Assembly (NCBI GenBank): GCA_964395715.1
Contig: CAYNAU010000005.1
Coordinates: 1 to 64,000 of the forward strand
Source: Porticoccus sp964395715
GTDB lineage: Bacteria; Pseudomonadota; Gammaproteobacteria; Pseudomonadales; Porticoccaceae
Reading direction: 5' to 3'
Length of the DNA: 64,000 bases
Shown: positions 47,386 to 56,501 of the stretch, piece after piece
Numbering within the stretch: position 1 is the stretch's first letter
Layout of the letters: the number at the start of each line of letters is the position of its first letter
The notes under the pieces: generated by a model
Databases searched by the model: none
Told to the model about the DNA's origin: nothing
What the model saw: only the letters and a program-made list of their open reading frames with translations
Translations under genes and position numbers: made by a program

Positions 47386-47868
47386 ATGAATATCACTGAA
47401 AACGCCGTCGTGCTCTTTCACTACACACTCACCGACGAAGAAGGCGTTCAGCTGGATTCGTCTACCGATGATGCGCCCCTGGCCTACATTCACGGCCACA
47501 AAAACATCATTCCAGGCCTTGAGCAGGCCATGGAAGGCAAGACTGAAGGTGACACCATGAAGGTCACCGTTCCCGCTGCCGACGCCTACGGAGAGTATCA
47601 GGATCATCTGGTACAGGAAGTACCACGCGAAGCTTTCCAGGGTATCGAAGAAGTGAACCCGGGCATGCGTTTTGAAGCGCAAACCCCCTCCGGCCCGGTA
47701 TCTGTCGTGGTAACCGCCGCCTCCGATGAGACCGTCACCGTTGATGGCAACCACCCGCTGGCGGGCAAAGACCTGACCTTTGACGTCAAGATTGAGACTG
47801 TCCGCGAAGCCAGTGATGAAGAACTGGCCCATGGTCATGTTCACGGCGAGGGCGGACACCAGCACTAA
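47386..47868 (+). CDS. slyD: FKBP-type peptidyl-prolyl isomerase SlyD
   Basis: 160 residues. The FKBP domain 'VVLFHYTLTDEEGVQLDSS... IPGLEQAMEGKTEGD' is split by the insert-in-flap chaperone domain (about 70-120, 'AADAYGEYQDHLVQEVP'). The C-terminal His-rich tail (HGHVHGEGGHQH) binds nickel, as in other SlyD proteins, though it is short and lacks Cys. SlyD folds proteins and supplies nickel to hydrogenase. A strong terminator follows. Confidence 0.95.
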   Translation: MNITENAVVLFHYTLTDEEGVQLDSSTDDAPLAYIHGHKNIIPGLEQAMEGKTEGDTMKVTVPAADAYGEYQDHLVQEVPREAFQGIEEVNPGMRFEAQTPSGPVSVVVTAASDETVTVDGNHPLAGKDLTFDVKIETVREASDEELAHGHVHGEGGHQH

Positions 47869-47882
47869 GTCTGTTCACACCC

Positions 47883-47916
47883 AAAAAAAGGCCAGCTGAA
47901 AAGCTGGCCTTTTTTA
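47883..47916. terminator. Bidirectional terminator between slyD and rimO
   Basis: Stem AAGGCCAGCT (47888-47897) and AGCTGGCCTT (47902-47911) with a GAAA tetraloop, A-run on the left and T-run on the right. It serves both convergent genes. Confidence 0.93.
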
Positions 47917-47945
47917 TTACCTTTTTTGTCGGCAACAACTGCGAA

Positions 47946-49262
47946 CTACGAAATCAGCTCCGCCACCAGGTCATATTCTTCAGCCTCAACCACCCTGGCC
48001 TTCACCAGATCACCGGGCTGCAGACCAAATTCACCATCCAGGAATACATTGCCGTCGATCTCCGGCGCATCGGCACTGGAACGGCCAATGGCGCCTTCGT
48101 CATCGACTTCGTCAATCAACACCTCAATGGTGCTGCCAACCTTGCGTTGTAAACGCTCTGCACTGATCGCCTGCTGGGTTTCCATAAAGCGCTCCCAGCG
48201 CTGCTGCTTGACGTCTTCCGGCACGGCCCCGGCCAGCGCATTCGCCGGCGCGCCCTCAACCGCTTCATACTTGAAGCAGCCAACGCGGTCGAGCTGAGCT
48301 TCCTTCAGCCAGTCCAGCAGATACTCGAACTGTGCCTCGGTCTCGCCGGGGAAACCGACAATAAAGGTACTGCGCAGCGTCAGGTCGGGGCAGATGTCCC
48401 GCCAGTGACGAATCCGCTCCAGCACCTTTTCCTCATTGGCCGGGCGCTTCATGGCCTTCAGCACCTCCGGGTGGGCGTGCTGAAAAGGAATGTCCAGATA
48501 GGGAAGAATCTTGCCCTCCGCCATCAGGGGTAACACATTGTCCACATGGGGATAGGGGTACACGTAGTGCAGTCGCACCCACACCCCCAGTTCACCCAGG
48601 GCCTCACACAGTTGCTGCATATGGGTCTTCACCGGTTTGCCCTGCCAGAAGCCGGTGCGGAACTTCACATCCACACCATAGGCACTGGTGTCCTGTGAGA
48701 TCACCAGTAATTCTTTCGTGCCCGCATTCACCAGGCGCTCAGCCTCATCCATCACATTGCCGATGGGCCGGCTCACCAGGTCGCCGCGAATGGAGGGAAT
48801 AATGCAGAAGCTGCAACGGTGGTTGCAGCCCTCGGAAATTTTCAGGTAGGAATAGTGACGGGGCGTCAGCTTGACCCCCTGCTGCGGCACCAGGTCCACA
48901 TAGGGGTTGTGCTCGGCACTGGGCGGCACATATTCGTGCACGGCACCGACCACGGCCTCATACTGATGGGGGCCAGAGACTGCCAGTACACCCGGATGCA
49001 CATCGCGAATGGCCTTCTCGTCACCCCCCATGCAGCCGGTCACAATCACCCGGCCGTTTTCCGCCATAGCTTCGCCAATGGCATCCAGGGATTCCTGCTT
49101 TGCGCTGTCGAGAAAACCGCAGGTATTAACCACCACCACATCGGCATTCTCATAGCTGGGGGACACTTCGTAACCCTCCAGGCGCAGTTGCGTGAGAATG
49201 CGTTCAGAGTCCACCAGCGCCTTGGGGCAACCGAGAGAGATAAATCCAACTTTGCCTGACAT
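47946..49262 (-). CDS. rimO: Ribosomal protein S12 methylthiotransferase RimO
   Basis: 438 residues. RimO adds a methylthio group to Asp of ribosomal protein S12 through radical SAM chemistry. The N-terminal UPF0004 domain starts 'VGFISLGCPKALVDSERIL' with its iron-sulfur Cys; the radical SAM CxxxCxxC is in 'EGCNHRCSFCIIPSIRG' near residue 150; a TRAM domain closes the protein. The 'LGCPKALVDSE' motif separates it from MiaB. Monocistronic. Confidence 0.97.
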   Translation of the reverse strand: MSGKVGFISLGCPKALVDSERILTQLRLEGYEVSPSYENADVVVVNTCGFLDSAKQESLDAIGEAMAENGRVIVTGCMGGDEKAIRDVHPGVLAVSGPHQYEAVVGAVHEYVPPSAEHNPYVDLVPQQGVKLTPRHYSYLKISEGCNHRCSFCIIPSIRGDLVSRPIGNVMDEAERLVNAGTKELLVISQDTSAYGVDVKFRTGFWQGKPVKTHMQQLCEALGELGVWVRLHYVYPYPHVDNVLPLMAEGKILPYLDIPFQHAHPEVLKAMKRPANEEKVLERIRHWRDICPDLTLRSTFIVGFPGETEAQFEYLLDWLKEAQLDRVGCFKYEAVEGAPANALAGAVPEDVKQQRWERFMETQQAISAERLQRKVGSTIEVLIDEVDDEGAIGRSSADAPEIDGNVFLDGEFGLQPGDLVKARVVEAEEYDLVAELIS

Positions 49263-49364
49263 ACTTGACCTGTTGACTGGCGCCGCACTTCAACCCACAG
49301 CAGCCGAATTAATAGAAGCCGCGGATTCTACAGCAAACCCTCTCTGACTGCCCGCAGAATGGCG

Positions 49365-50147
49365 TTACTGGGCAGTCCAGCCACCATCCACAGGCAGGCT
49401 TGCACCGGTAATGGTAGCGGCGGCATCTGAACACAGGAATACCGCCAGGTCTCCCAGTGCCGAGGGCTGGGTCGCCTTGGGTACCGGCTGCTTGGCGATA
49501 ATGGTGCGACGCTTGCCCTCTTCAAAACTGACACCATCCCGGTCGGCGGTAGCCTGGAATTGGGCCGCTACCAGCTCGGTATCTACCCAGCCCGGACAGA
49601 TGGCGTTGGCGGTGACACCCTTCTCTGCATTCTCCAGCGCCACCACCTTGGTCAGGCCGACAATGCCGTGCTTGGCCGCAACATAGGCCGCCTTCTGCAG
49701 GGAGGCCACCAGGCCGTGTACGGAGGCGATATTGATAATGCGACCCCAGCCACGCGCCTGCATACCCGGTACCAGCAGGCGAGTGGTGTGAAATGCCGAG
49801 CTGAGGTTGATAGCGATAATGGCATCCCACTTCGCCACCGGGAAATCTTCCACGGATGCGGTGAACTGAATACCCGCATTGTTAATGAGAATATCCACCT
49901 GACCGAACTTCTCCAGCGAGACATTGACCAGTGCTTCATTGCCCTCAGCCGTGGAAATGTCCGCATCGCTGAACAGACACCCGACACCGAAGCGGGATTC
50001 AAAGTCCTTCGCCAGGGCCGCGCCTTCTGCTGGGTCCATCAGGCCGTGCAACACAATATTGGCACCGGCATCTGCCAGGCGTTCAGCCATGGCATAGCCA
50101 ATGCCACTGCTGGAACCGGTCACCAATGCAGTTTTACCTTTCAACAT
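49365..50147 (-). CDS. bdhA: 3-Hydroxybutyrate dehydrogenase
   Basis: 260 residues, the usual size. It oxidises D-3-hydroxybutyrate to acetoacetate with NAD+. SDR motifs: TGSSSGIG (10-17), 'NNAGIQF', Ser in 'NIASVHGLVAS', 'YVAAKHG'. The family signature 'NAICPGWVDTELV' and the substrate-lid segment 'KQPVPKATQP' with the carboxylate-binding Gln support BdhA over a generic SDR. It follows scoAB on the same strand, after a terminator and a 190-base gap, so it has its own promoter, yet belongs to the same pathway. Confidence 0.94.
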   Translation of the reverse strand: MLKGKTALVTGSSSGIGYAMAERLADAGANIVLHGLMDPAEGAALAKDFESRFGVGCLFSDADISTAEGNEALVNVSLEKFGQVDILINNAGIQFTASVEDFPVAKWDAIIAINLSSAFHTTRLLVPGMQARGWGRIINIASVHGLVASLQKAAYVAAKHGIVGLTKVVALENAEKGVTANAICPGWVDTELVAAQFQATADRDGVSFEEGKRRTIIAKQPVPKATQPSALGDLAVFLCSDAAATITGASLPVDGGWTAQ

Positions 50148-50292
50148 AAATCACCTCACGAAATGGATGGTGTCAGCCCGGGGTAGATGGTGGGCGAACA
50201 ATTGGATTGACGATTGCAAAATCTATGGGAGCAAACAGTGTAAGCCATTCAGCCTGCAATACAAAAATGCCGTGACGGCTGGCAATATGCAT

Positions 50293-50322
50293 AAAAAAAG
50301 GCCCCCGACCGGGAGCCTTTTT
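50293..50322 (-). terminator. Rho-independent terminator after scoB
   Basis: Stem AAAGGC-C-CCCG paired with CGGG-A-GCCTTT (one mismatch), followed on the minus strand by a T-run (plus A-run 50293-50299). It lies about 20 bases after the scoB stop. Confidence 0.85.
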
Positions 50323-50339
50323 ATGACAGGGCCGGAGAA

Positions 50340-50996
50340 TCAGAACTGCATTTCCGGCACGTTGTCGGGAACGACGATTTCGCCGCCAGTCTTTTCCACG
50401 ATCTCTTCAACGGATACGCCAGGCGCACGCTCCATCAGGTGGAACTTGCCGTCATAAATCTGAATGAAAGCCAGGTCGGTCAGAACATTTTTAATACAAC
50501 CCGCACCGGTCAACGGCAGGGTGCACTCCGGCAGCAGCTTGGAGTTACCGTATTTGTCGGCATGGGTCATCAACACGATGATGTTATCGGCACCGGCCAC
50601 CAGGTCCATCGCGCCACCCATACCTTTCACCAGCTTGCCGGGAATCATCCAGGAAGCGATGTTGCCGTTGACGTCCACTTCGAACGCGCCCAGCACGGTC
50701 AGGTCCACATGACCACCACGGATCATGGCGAAAGACTCAGCCGATGAGAAAATGGAAGCGCCAGTGGCCGTGGTCACGGTCTGCTTACCGGCATTGATCA
50801 AGTCGGGATCAACCTGATCTTCGGTTGGGAACGGACCCATGCCCAGCAGGCCGTTTTCGGACTGCAACATAACTTCCATACCTTCCGGTACATGGTTAGC
50901 CACCAGCGTGGGAATACCAATACCGAGGTTTACGTAGTAACCATCCTGCAGCTCGCGGGCAACACGGATAGCCATTTGATCACGAGAAAGTGCCAT
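50340..50996 (-). CDS. scoB: 3-Oxoacid CoA-transferase subunit B
   Basis: 218 residues. With ScoA it moves CoA from succinyl-CoA to acetoacetate. The catalytic Glu is in 'SENGLLGMGPFP' near residue 45, in the conserved 'GIPTLVANHVPEG... LQSENG' region; 'VTTATGASIFSSAESFAMIRGGH' is typical. It starts 14 bases after scoA and is followed by a terminator. AtoA is the equivalent with acetyl-CoA; the succinyl-type pairing with BdhA is favoured but not proven. Confidence 0.93.
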   Translation of the reverse strand: MALSRDQMAIRVARELQDGYYVNLGIGIPTLVANHVPEGMEVMLQSENGLLGMGPFPTEDQVDPDLINAGKQTVTTATGASIFSSAESFAMIRGGHVDLTVLGAFEVDVNGNIASWMIPGKLVKGMGGAMDLVAGADNIIVLMTHADKYGNSKLLPECTLPLTGAGCIKNVLTDLAFIQIYDGKFHLMERAPGVSVEEIVEKTGGEIVVPDNVPEMQF

Positions 50997-51010
50997 GATT
51001 GTCTCTCCTT

Positions 51011-51712
51011 TTAACCTTCGCGAACGGTGCGGATTTCAATACGTTTTTCAAACGTACCCTGAATCAGACGATCTACATAAATACCGGGGGTATGTACGTA
51101 CATCGGGTCCAGTTCGCCGGGTTCAACAATCTCTTCCACTTCCATCACACAGATCTTGCCAGCGGTGGCGGCCATGGGGTTGAAGTTCATGGCTGTGTTG
51201 CGGTAGATCGCGTTGCCGTAACGGTCCGCTTTCCACGCTTTAACAATGGAAAAATCGCCCTGAATGGATTCTTCCAGAATGTACTTGCGACCATTGAATT
51301 CACGCACGTCCTTGCCTTCACCAATATCGGTACCGTAACCAGTCGCAGTGTAGAAAGCCGGGATACCCGCGCCTGCGGCGCGCATTTTTTCTGCCAGAGT
51401 GCCCTGAGGCGTCAGTTCCACTTCCAGCTGGCCGGAGAGCAGCTGCTCTTCAAACAGTTTGTTCTCTCCCACGTAGGAAGAGACCATTTTCTTGATCTGG
51501 CGATCTTCCAGCAGAATGCCCAGACCAAATCCATCAATACCACAGTTGTTGGAAACAATGGTGAGGTCCTTGGTGCCCATTTTCTTGATCTGCGCGATCA
51601 GATTTTCGGGGATACCGCAAATACCAAAACCGCCGGCAATCACGGTCATGCCATCTTCGAGACCTGCCATCGCTTCTTCGTAGGTGTTCACCACCTTATC
51701 GAAACCCGCCAT
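51011..51712 (-). CDS. scoA: 3-Oxoacid CoA-transferase subunit A
   Basis: 233 residues. The CoA-binding N-terminal motif 'TVIAGGFGICGIPENLI' and 'IVSNNCGIDGFGLGILLEDRQI' mark the alpha subunit; 'FNGRKYILEESIQGDFSIVKAWKADRYGN' is in the conserved core. First gene of the scoAB operon. The 152 bases upstream are shared with a divergent LysR regulator and contain a palindrome. Confidence 0.94.
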   Translation of the reverse strand: MAGFDKVVNTYEEAMAGLEDGMTVIAGGFGICGIPENLIAQIKKMGTKDLTIVSNNCGIDGFGLGILLEDRQIKKMVSSYVGENKLFEEQLLSGQLEVELTPQGTLAEKMRAAGAGIPAFYTATGYGTDIGEGKDVREFNGRKYILEESIQGDFSIVKAWKADRYGNAIYRNTAMNFNPMAATAGKICVMEVEEIVEPGELDPMYVHTPGIYVDRLIQGTFEKRIEIRTVREG

Positions 51713-51833
51713 GAACTTTTACTCCTCAATCGTTTTTTATGATTTACCCCGCAGACATTACATCCGGCCTGCAAAACTGTTAAAGCATCCTATAGCGCAA
51801 TATATTTATCAAGCGTAAAATTTTAATCAACTG

Positions 51834-51847
51834 ATTAGCCCTTCTTA
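51834..51847. promoter_or_regulatory. Candidate LysR operator between scoA and its divergent regulator
   Basis: TAATCA-AC-TGATTA, a dyad with 6-bp arms that also fits the T-N11-A pattern of LysR sites. It lies 18 bases before the lysR start, a usual place for autoregulation and control of the divergent operon. Confidence 0.45.
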
Positions 51848-51864
51848 TAAATAGAAATGGACCT

Positions 51865-52758
51865 ATGGACATAACCATCAAACAACTTAAAGCGTTTGTG
51901 ACCGTTGCCCAGACACGCAACTTTGCTGAAGCAGGAGAGCGTCTGCACCTGTCCCAACCCGCACTGAGCATTGCCCTGAAAAACATGGAAGAAGTGGTCG
52001 GTGGCAAGCTGCTGGCACGGACCACCCGCACGCTGTCACTCACCCCGGAAGGCGAAGCTTTCCTGCCTGTGGCACAGCGCCTGTTGGCCGACTGGGATAA
52101 CGCCCTCACCGACTTGCACAACCTCTTCGCCATGCGCCGGGGCAAACTCGGTATCGCCACCATGGCCTCGTTTTCCATCAGCAAGCTGCCCAAGGCACTG
52201 CATTACTTCCGAGACCAGTTCCCGGACATCAACATTACCGTGCAGGATGTGGTCGCAGAAGAAGTGATCAAGATGGTTCGCAAGGGGCGTGTCGAGGTGG
52301 GTGTCACCTTTGACCTGGAAGAATCCGAGGACCTGCATTTTGAACCATTGTTTGAAGACAGCTTTTTTGTGGTCACCCCCCCCAACCACCCGCTGCTGAA
52401 ACAGGAAACCATTCGCTGGGAACAGCTCCAGGACTACTCCTTTGTCACGCTGCAACGGCCCTCGGCCATGCGACAAATGATTGATGACACCACCAACAGT
52501 TGTGGCATACACCTGACCGTCGAATTTGAAGCTCACCAGCTGGCATCCATTGGCTCCATGGTCGCCAATGGCCTCGGCATCAGCGTAGTTCCGTCGCTGG
52601 CCATTCAACAAATGCAGCTTCTAGGCGCGGAAAGCCGGCCACTGACAGACCCGGTGGTCAAACGCCGGGTGGGTATCCTGACACGTCGCCGCTACCCGTT
52701 ATCCTCCGCAGCCAATGCACTGGTGGAAACCCTCAAATCCCAGATTACCGCCCCCTGA
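51865..52758 (+). CDS. LysR-family regulator, probably of scoAB
   Basis: 297 residues. The N-terminal HTH is 'QLKAFVTVAQTRNFAEAGERLHLSQPALSIALKNME'; the rest is a type 2 periplasmic-binding-like inducer domain. Divergent orientation to scoA with a palindrome between suggests control of ketone-body use. The inducer may be 3-hydroxybutyrate or acetoacetate (inference). Confidence 0.92.
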   Translation: MDITIKQLKAFVTVAQTRNFAEAGERLHLSQPALSIALKNMEEVVGGKLLARTTRTLSLTPEGEAFLPVAQRLLADWDNALTDLHNLFAMRRGKLGIATMASFSISKLPKALHYFRDQFPDINITVQDVVAEEVIKMVRKGRVEVGVTFDLEESEDLHFEPLFEDSFFVVTPPNHPLLKQETIRWEQLQDYSFVTLQRPSAMRQMIDDTTNSCGIHLTVEFEAHQLASIGSMVANGLGISVVPSLAIQQMQLLGAESRPLTDPVVKRRVGILTRRRYPLSSAANALVETLKSQITAP

Positions 52759-52817
52759 CGACCCGGGTAAAATCTGGTAGGGTGTCCGCCCCAACGATCA
52801 ACAACTGAATTGATAGC

Positions 52818-53234
52818 ATGAGTGATTCCAAAAAATTTGACGCCAGCATGAATCCAGACGAGCTGTACCTGGAAGAAATTTTCACCGACCAGAAGATCGG
52901 CAGTATCCGTCGCCTGACCCCGGTCACCACCGACGGCGAGCGCGACCACGACCGTGAAATTGCCTACATGGGTTCGACCCAGGTGATGAGCCCCATGGGC
53001 GCACTGCCCATCAACTTTCTGATCGAGGCCACCAGCATTGGTGAAGCCGCGGAAAAATTCGGCGCCGAAGCTGAAGCCGCGGTTGAGCGCACTGCCAGAG
53101 AGCTGGAAGAGCTGCGCCGTGAACAGGCGTCAAAAATTGTCGTGCCCGGCCAAGACGGCGGCATGGGAGGAATGGGAGGAATGGGCGGCATGGGCGGCCC
53201 CGGCGGACTGGGTGGTTCCGGTATTATCACCTGA
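52818..53234 (+). CDS. Conserved cytoplasmic protein with Gly/Met-rich tail
   Basis: 138 residues. The middle reads 'LYLEEIFTDQKIGSIRRLTPVT' and 'GALPINFLIEATSIGEAAEKF', followed by a helix rich in Glu/Arg and a tail of GMGG repeats. Similar small proteins occur next to housekeeping genes in pseudomonads, but I know no function. No signal peptide or membrane helix is seen. It starts 60 bases after the LysR gene and precedes yaeQ on the same strand. Confidence 0.75.
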   Translation: MSDSKKFDASMNPDELYLEEIFTDQKIGSIRRLTPVTTDGERDHDREIAYMGSTQVMSPMGALPINFLIEATSIGEAAEKFGAEAEAAVERTARELEELRREQASKIVVPGQDGGMGGMGGMGGMGGPGGLGGSGIIT

Positions 53235-53317
53235 TACCCCCAGCCCTTTCACCACTTGAGGTGGCGCTGTCCCCAGCGCCCCAAAAGCCCACGAATATTA
53301 CCTAGAGTGCTGTGCGC

Positions 53318-53857
53318 ATGGCCCTGAAAGCCACTGTCTTCAAGGCGGAATTAGCCGTATCCAATATGGATCGCGGTTATTACCACACGCACTCCCTCAC
53401 CATTGCCCGCCACCCCTCGGAAACCGATGAGCGCATGATGGTGCGCCTACTGGCTTTCGCCCTGAATGCCAACCCGCAGCTGCAATTTTGCCGGGGGCTA
53501 TCCAACGATGATGAACCGGATCTCTGGCAGAAAAACCTGCAGGGGGATATCGAATTGTGGATAGAGGTGGGACAGCCTGATGAGCGCCGCATCCGCAAAG
53601 CCTGCAACCGCGCTGAAACGGTTCTAGTCTACCCCTACGGCGCCCGCACTGCAGAGCAGTGGTGGCAAAATATCGCTCCCGACCTGAGCCGCTTCGAGAA
53701 TCTCGAGGTTTACTATTTTTCCCCGCAGGACACTGCGGCATTAACTTCCCTGGCAGAGCGCACTATGTCCCTGCAGGCCACCATTCAGGATGGCATGATG
53801 TGGTTTGGTAACGACATCACCACGTTGAGTATCAGCCCTGAAAACTGGTATCGCTGA
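53318..53857 (+). CDS. yaeQ: YaeQ-family protein
   Basis: 179 residues from the ATG at 53318 (MALKATVFKAELAVSNMDR), the conserved start of the family; a GTG two codons upstream is possible. YaeQ has a PD-(D/E)XK nuclease-like fold: 'SNDDEPDLWQKNLQGDIELWIEVGQPDE' contains the Asp and Glu expected at that site. The E. coli member compensates for loss of RfaH. No role beyond that is known. Confidence 0.93.
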   Translation: MALKATVFKAELAVSNMDRGYYHTHSLTIARHPSETDERMMVRLLAFALNANPQLQFCRGLSNDDEPDLWQKNLQGDIELWIEVGQPDERRIRKACNRAETVLVYPYGARTAEQWWQNIAPDLSRFENLEVYYFSPQDTAALTSLAERTMSLQATIQDGMMWFGNDITTLSISPENWYR

Positions 53858-53881
53858 AATCTGCGGCCCTGCTTGCCGATA

Positions 53882-54790
53882 CTAGTGATCAATAAAGGGA
53901 TTCGCCTTCAATCGCTCAACGGCCAGATCAATAAATGATCTTATCTTGGCGTTAGCCTTTCGCCCGCCAAAATAAACGATGTTCACCGGCAGGGGTGCCA
54001 GTTCAAAGTCGCGCAAAATTCGCTTTAAGGTCCCCTTTTGAAGCTCTTCGCCCACCTGGTAGGACATCAGGCGGGTAATACCGAAGCCTTGGAGGGCAGC
54101 ACTGATCGCCGTACCGTTCTGACTACAGTACAGCCGCGGGGAAACTCTGACAGATTCGTTGCCCACGGCTGTATCAAACTTCCAGTTGGTCGTCGGTTCT
54201 ACCGTCGAGGCAAGAATAATCGAGTGGTCTGAGAGCTCGGTCGGATGCCGGGGTATGCCTCGCACTTTCAGATACTCGGGCGAAGCGCAGACAACCCGCT
54301 GTACATGTCCCACACAAGTAGCATACAGGCTCGAGTCTTTGAGTGGGCCAATCCGGATAGCGACATCCAGCCCCTCTTCTAACAAGTTGCTGATGCGGTC
54401 ATAAAACAGCGCCCTCACGGTGACCGCCGGATTATTTTGCAAATAGTCCGTCATAATTGGCGCGATATGCATCTGTCCGAACAGCACCGGGGCTGTCACC
54501 GACAGCACCCCCTTAGGTTCTGCATAGCTCCCCGCCGCCATCGCTTCCGCCTGTTCGACCTCTTCCAGGATGCGCCTGGCATCATCAAAAAACCGGGCAC
54601 CAGAATCCGTCAGTCGCACGTGCCGGGTGGTCCGTTCAAACAGCCGCACACCCATTGTGCTCTCGAGGCGACCAATGGCACGCGTCACCGCCGGTGCGGA
54701 CAGCCCCAGTTTTCGGCTGGCACCACTGAAACTGCTGGTATCCGCCACTTCCACAAAAACCCGCATTGCCTCAAATTTGTCCACGACCAA
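53882..54790 (-). CDS. LysR-family transcriptional regulator
   Basis: 302 residues. HTH 'FEAMRVFVEVADTSSFSGASRKLGLSAPAVTRAIGRLE' followed by a LysR substrate domain of the PA-type ('PVLFGQMHIAPIMTDYLQ'). This subgroup often regulates a neighbouring oxidoreductase. It diverges from an AhpD-like gene; the 120 bases between them are AT-rich, with ATTA/TAAT dyads, so it probably controls that gene. Confidence 0.9.
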   Translation of the reverse strand: MVVDKFEAMRVFVEVADTSSFSGASRKLGLSAPAVTRAIGRLESTMGVRLFERTTRHVRLTDSGARFFDDARRILEEVEQAEAMAAGSYAEPKGVLSVTAPVLFGQMHIAPIMTDYLQNNPAVTVRALFYDRISNLLEEGLDVAIRIGPLKDSSLYATCVGHVQRVVCASPEYLKVRGIPRHPTELSDHSIILASTVEPTTNWKFDTAVGNESVRVSPRLYCSQNGTAISAALQGFGITRLMSYQVGEELQKGTLKRILRDFELAPLPVNIVYFGGRKANAKIRSFIDLAVERLKANPFIDH

Positions 54791-54911
54791 GCCTCCACTG
54801 CCGCATCAATAATTTCATTATACGTAATAAATAATTAATATTTGCACCAATTATCAACTCAACGGTTAACTGTAGTATGGGCTCTCAACTTTGATAACAC
54901 AGGAGCTCATC

Positions 54912-55460
54912 ATGTCTCGTATCCCTACTCCCATTTCAATCGACGCAGCACCGGAGGCATCAAGACCTTCATTGGAAGCCGTTAACAGTCTGCTGGGCAG
55001 CGTACCCAACCTGTTCCGGATCCTCGCCACCAGCCCCCAGGCGCTTGAAGGCTACCTCGGCCTGAATGGCGCACTGAGCAAGGGGTCGCTGAGTGCCCAG
55101 ACGCGGGAGCGCATTGCCCTCGCCGTGGCGGAACTCAACGGCTGTGACTACTGCCTGGCCGCGCACACCTATCTCGGCACCAACCTGGCCAAGCTGAGTA
55201 TCAGCGAAATCAAGGCCAACCGCCTGGGCACGTCCGCTGATGCCAAGGCCGCCGCCGCTGTCAGGTTTGCCGTCAACATTGTCAGGAACCGTGGCAAGGT
55301 TTCCGACACCGATGTTCAGGTGGTACGCGACGCCGGCTACAGCGATGCCGCCATTGTCGAAATTATCGGGCACGTCGCCCTGAATACCTTCAGCAACTAC
55401 ATCAACGAAGTACTGGGAACTGAAATTGACTTCCCGGTGGTCGACGAACTGGTTGCCTGA
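54912..55460 (+). CDS. AhpD-like carboxymuconolactone decarboxylase-family protein
   Basis: 182 residues from the ATG at 54912, with CAGGAG upstream. The CMD core has 'RERIALAVAELNGCDYCLAAH': Cys78, Cys81 and His85 form the CxxCxxxH redox site of AhpD-type peroxidases. The family (often 'uncharacterised peroxidase-related') reduces peroxides or acts as a disulfide reductase. The next gene starts 56 bases later and may be co-transcribed. Confidence 0.9.
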   Translation: MSRIPTPISIDAAPEASRPSLEAVNSLLGSVPNLFRILATSPQALEGYLGLNGALSKGSLSAQTRERIALAVAELNGCDYCLAAHTYLGTNLAKLSISEIKANRLGTSADAKAAAAVRFAVNIVRNRGKVSDTDVQVVRDAGYSDAAIVEIIGHVALNTFSNYINEVLGTEIDFPVVDELVA

Positions 55461-55516
55461 TACCCCACGGGTGGCGCCTGCGCCACCCGATTTCCTGATA
55501 TTGAGGAGGAACACCG

Positions 55517-55981
55517 ATGTCCCGCCCCCCTGTACCGCCATTCACCGAAGCCACGGCAATTGAAAAAATCCGTCTGGCTGAAGATGCCTGGAATAGCCGC
55601 GACCCCCACAGGGTTTCCCAGGCCTATACCCCTGACTGTCCATGGCGCAACCGCGCGGAATTCGTCATCGGCCGGGAGGAAATCGTGCAATTGCTGACAC
55701 GCAAATGGACCCGCGAACTGGATTACCGCCTGATTAAAGAGCTGTGGGCTTTCAGTGACAACCGCATTGCCGTGCGTTTCGCCTACGAATTCCACGACGA
55801 TTCCGGGCAGTGGTTCAGGGCATATGGCAACGAAAACTGGGAATTTGATAACGACGGCCTGATGCGCCGCCGCATCGCCAGCATCAACGAACACCCCATT
55901 CATGCCGATGAAAGAAAATTGCACTGGCCCTCTGGGCGGCGCCCAGATGATCACCCAGGCCTCATCGATCTGAACCTCTAG
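55517..55981 (+). CDS. DUF1348 nuclear-transport-factor-2-like protein
   Basis: 154 residues. The full DUF1348 pattern is visible: 'AEDAWNSRDPHRVSQAYTPD', 'CPWRNRAEFVIGREEIV', 'IAVRFAYEFHDDSGQWFRAYGNE' and 'DGLMRRRIASINE'. The NTF2-like cone fold suggests a small-molecule pocket; the activity is unknown. A GAGGAG site precedes the ATG. It follows the AhpD-like gene. Confidence 0.9.
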   Translation: MSRPPVPPFTEATAIEKIRLAEDAWNSRDPHRVSQAYTPDCPWRNRAEFVIGREEIVQLLTRKWTRELDYRLIKELWAFSDNRIAVRFAYEFHDDSGQWFRAYGNENWEFDNDGLMRRRIASINEHPIHADERKLHWPSGRRPDDHPGLIDLNL

Positions 55982-56003
55982 TAAGTCCCCATGAGGTATG
56001 AGA

Positions 56004-56492
56004 ATGCAGCAAGCAATATGGGTCGTGGATATCGAAGCGAGCGGGTTGAGCCCCGCCAGCTATCCCATTGAAGTCGGCCTTGTTAACGGGCAGCGGGAAT
56101 ACCAGAACCTGATTACGCCTGCGCCATTCTGGACACACTGGAGCCCCAGATCCGAACAACTACACGGCATTTCACGTGAGCAACTTTACAGTGAAGGAGT
56201 CTCGCCGATTATAGTTGCAGGAGAATTAAACCGTGTGCTGGGGACTGCAACAGTTTTCTCGGATCACGTGGACTGGGACAGTTTCTGGCTACAGCGGCTG
56301 TTTCACTGTGCGGGCATCAGACCGACATTTTCTATCGGGGATATCACCACTCGGCTTGACGATCACGAAATGGAAGCCTTTGCGGCAACACTCGATAACC
56401 TGAACAAAACGAGCAACCACATAACACATCGGGCACTGGACGATGCACGGGTGATACATAGAGCCCTCGTGTGTGCCCTCCTATCGAGCTAA
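56004..56492 (+). CDS. DEDDh-family 3'-5' exonuclease
   Basis: 162 residues from the ATG at 56004, where GAGG has good spacing; an ATG 6 bases earlier is an alternative. The metal-binding residues of the DnaQ/RNase T fold are present: Asp and Glu in 'VVDIEASGL', Asp in 'VFSDHVDWDSFW', and His/Asp in 'THRALDDARVIHRAL'. It is a compact exonuclease-only protein; substrate (RNA or DNA) unknown. Confidence 0.85.
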   Translation: MQQAIWVVDIEASGLSPASYPIEVGLVNGQREYQNLITPAPFWTHWSPRSEQLHGISREQLYSEGVSPIIVAGELNRVLGTATVFSDHVDWDSFWLQRLFHCAGIRPTFSIGDITTRLDDHEMEAFAATLDNLNKTSNHITHRALDDARVIHRALVCALLSS

Positions 56493-56501
56493 AGGCCCTA
56501 T

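Noticed and set aside
47163..47396. Small minus-strand frame upstream of slyD
   Set aside because: It overlaps the slyD start on the other strand, has no good ribosome site and no recognisable domain.
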